From Lutjanus erythropterus (Eukaryota; Chordata; Actinopteri; Lutjaniformes; Lutjanidae): 64,000 nt of DNA. Location: contig CM034598.1 of the NCBI GenBank assembly GCA_020091685.1, positions 22,817,326 through 22,881,325 on the forward strand. Reading direction: 5' to 3'. A model generated the notes under the pieces. That model was not told the DNA's origin. It did no database searches and saw nothing but the letters and a program-made list of their open reading frames with translations. Both the position numbers and the translations under genes were made by a program. Positions 61,196 through 64,000 of the stretch are shown piece by piece (the first letter of the stretch is position 1; each line of letters opens with the position of its first letter).

Positions 61196-64000
61196 ATGAA
61201 TTTGATAATCAGTGATGGAATCTAACTTCTAAGTTTTTTTCATGGGTTTGTTCCCCTTTCACACCCACACTGCTAACAATATGCACAGAAAATAAATCTT
61301 CCTTTCTAAATAGGAGTGCATGATTAATAATATTGACAAGACAGTTCCATCACTTGCTCCTTTCATGTAATAAATGAACCATCCTGTCAGCGACTGTTTT
61401 ACATAAACATTAAACCAAAGAACATAGAAAAAAATAGTTAGCATGAAAAAACATGATTCCACTTCAAGCAAGGTTATGTTAAATAAAACCACAGCTTGAT
61501 AACTGTGAAGGACTAGTAGCTGGAAACGCTGTTTGGACAAGCGCTGCCTCTGTAGATGTACAACGTTGCACAGTGAATTAGGCCAGTGACTATATGACAC
61601 ACCATGGCTCGCATGTTCATCGGCGGCTAAGCAGATGTGTGGATGTCACTGAGATATGCACATTCATTTACTCCACCAGCTGGGTGGCCCTATTACGTCT
61701 CACATCATAAATCCTTGACACATAATTTGTCACAATCCCTCAGGCTGAATGTAGAAATGAGATCTGCCGGCTGTGAAAAATACAAAAGTTTTAGCCGTTC
61801 CTCTGTAGTTGGAAAATATGTGTCAGTCATTTTGTGGTACATGCCCCTCAGTGATTAGTTTCATTCACGCAATATCTTCAAGGAAAACAACCCGTCACTT
61901 TCTTCCATTCTTTCGTTGATTTGGGTTCTCACTTTTGTTATTAATATTTAAGCTTCTTTTCAAACTGAGCTGACAAAGTCAATGAAAACAGCTCATCCCA
62001 ACTTTTGGGTGCACCTTTTTAGAATAAACAATGTAGTATATGTGGTTATGATTCTATGATTCTGAATAATGCAACCCCTCATTCTCTTCAATCTGCGCAC
62101 AAATAATACAACTTAAAATTTTCAAATTGCATGCTGTGCGTACACCAAAGTCTAATTTTGCAATCAGGTGATGCACCAGACCTTCCCATTAACTTTGGGA
62201 GAGCAGATCCAGAGTCAATCATAATAACAAAAACACTGTAACACTGTAAAACAGTCACAGTTAAGTTACGTTTAGGCAACAAAACTACTTTGGAATAAGA
62301 TCATGGTTTGCATTGAAATGAGTATGTTAGATATGGTAAATCATGTGAGACACTTACTCGCTCTTGATACTACGTCAATAATCAGTGTATCAGCTACACA
62401 TGATGGTGGCTGGAACTCCTGTAGTTTGGACCAGCAGAGGACTACCAGCATGGAAGCTAAGTGATGAACTGCTGTGGACAGGGCCAGCAACAAAAAGTAT
62501 TTTGGTCTCTTAAAAAAGGTCAACCTTAAAAGTGTATTGCGTATATTTTAGTGTGTATTTTCACTGTTTTACTGTGCTGTCACACAGCCTTTTCCAACAG
62601 GAAACTGCCATTATATAAGCCAAATATTGCTCAAATCAACCAAACTCTATAGACAAAATCAGTCATTTTACCTTGAAGAAGGGAAAGGAGTTTCTGGTCT
62701 ACTGCTGCCTCAGTCTGTTAGTTTTTTGTGGTATTGTGTGATGTCAATGAATCTGAACTATCATTGTAAAACTGAAGTCACACAATAACACAAACAAACT
62801 AACAATCGAGGCAGCGGTAGACCAGCAGCTTCCATGTTCTGTTATGTAAAATTACGGATTGCGTTTGGATGTTTGGCTTGTTTAACAGCAGAAAAAGCTG
62901 TCCAACAACGAGGTAAAGCAGCAAAAAATATTCTAAATATAGCATACATGTAAAATGACATTATTTTTTTTAAGCTGACCTGTTTAAAGTGGCTAAAATA
63001 CTTCTGTTGCTGACCCCGTCCACAGCAGTTCATTGCTTAGCTCTCTAATAATATATCTGGACAAACACACAATACGTCACAATACTACACAGACTATGAA
63101 TAATTACCTTATAAAACCCTACATCAAATGATCTGAACTGTCCCCTGAACACTGAGCTATTGAAAGAGGTCTTTGTCTTTATACACAATGTAGCACATTA
63201 TGTATTGTAGCACATTGTTAAAAACCTGCTGTACTGAAGATGACTGAAAAAGTCAGTGGCTCATTTAAGTTGTGATCTATGCTGGTATAATTATTCTCCC
63301 TCTTAGCTTTCCCCTGAACTTAGTTAACCTTTCTCATCCAACTGACTGGTACATATCTACAGAGTTGTTAAATCAAACGTAGTGGAGTAAGTAGGATATA
63401 ACGCTTTGCTGTTTCCCACCCTCGCTCCTAATGCCCCTACATATCTGCTGTGTATGGTGTATATTTGTTCTGTCCTCATGACTCTCATCCAAATAGCCTC
63501 TCCCCGTCGTTGTCAGATAATATACGACAGAAGTTAACCTGAATGGAATGAAAACCCTGACCTCTCCCACATAAACACTAACAGAGGCTTGAGTCAGCGC
63601 AGTTTTAGTTTGAATGATATCTCAATTCCCTCTCCACCGCCTTGGAAAAGAAATACCACCGCCTCTCCCCCTGTCAACAGCAGTAATTCAGATATTTGTT
63701 GGATGCTTCATAACACCACCAGGCTTACAGGGTCTTGGTCTGTGCGTGACACATCCAGCGGAGGCGTCCTTAAGACGCTGTAAATTGCAAAATACACTAT
63801 GTCTGCTGTGATCTCATAGTGACATCCTCGGGTGTTGGGAGATTTTGTGATTGCACTTAATTGATTCTGAATGTTCTTTAACTTTGCCAGATCAGCATTC
63901 TGTATGCAGCGAGGCCGTCTCAGATGGAGGCTGAAGATCAAGACAGAGTTTTTCAATAGCACCTCTTTTTGCTTCTGCAGAAAGCTTTGAGCAGCAGTGA
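61196..64000. other. klhl4 intron 1, remaining part
   Basis: No BTB-encoding exon found. A short dispersed-repeat remnant (GTTTAGGCAACAAAACTAC, about 62,270) resembles one near 43,795. The acceptor-like TTGCTTCTGCAG ending at 63,980 is discussed among the rejected items. Confidence 0.5.

Noticed and set aside
63969-64000. Possible klhl4 exon 2 acceptor (TTGCTTCTGCAG)
   Set aside because: Joined to the klhl4 donor, the phase gives a stop within three codons, and the 20 bases available cannot be matched to the BTB region.
1-64000. CRISPR array, operon or prokaryote-type mobile system
   Set aside because: Spliced vertebrate genes, poly(A) signals and fish-type repeats show a eukaryotic nuclear genome; the tandem repeats have no spacer structure.

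Overview
The window looks like teleost (probably percomorph) nuclear DNA. It is AT-rich, intron-dominated, and scattered with short non-autonomous DNA transposons and tRNA-type SINEs of kinds common in ray-finned fish. Two protein-coding loci are supported, both on the + strand. The larger is an orthologue of AHNAK (desmoyokin), the giant membrane/cytoskeleton scaffold. The other is the first coding exon of a KLHL4-type kelch-like gene, whose remaining exons lie beyond the right edge.

Layout: positions 1-22,150 hold no convincing coding sequence. They contain a candidate non-coding first exon of ahnak (donor at 6,570), a GA/GC-rich tract (8.0-8.1 kb), three well-bounded MITEs (1.1-1.9, 12.8-13.8 and 15.3-15.7 kb), minisatellites (3.9, 12.8 and 16.8 kb) and SINE remnants. 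The ahnak coding region runs 22,152-42,361: two small exons encode the N-terminal PDZ region, followed by one 19.6-kb exon. That exon encodes a short unique segment, a long array of about 120-residue repeats, and a conserved C-terminal domain with basic clusters and the annexin A2/S100A10-binding motif. A 3' UTR with several AATAAA signals follows to about 43.35 kb. From 43.4 to 57.6 kb is repeat-rich intergenic DNA. A simple-repeat-rich leader (57.6-58.3 kb) precedes the klhl4 exon (58,315-58,775), and the rest of the window is klhl4 intron 1 with nested transposons.

The most striking anomaly is inside the giant exon. Between about 29,077 and 38,346 the frame is broken about 80 times, almost always by loss of one base from a short run, while the flanking 6.3 kb and 4.0 kb are perfectly open. 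The edges are sharp, the block lies in the most self-similar part of the array, and the C-terminus is intact, so unpolished assembly sequence is the likeliest explanation. Identical losses recur at equivalent sites of different repeat copies, so this needs checking. The array itself is nested: 120-codon units form blocks of about 540 and 900 bp, which form a unit of about 1.97 kb. I see no new biological system; the notable content is this array architecture, its broken block, and a set of cleanly bounded MITEs.
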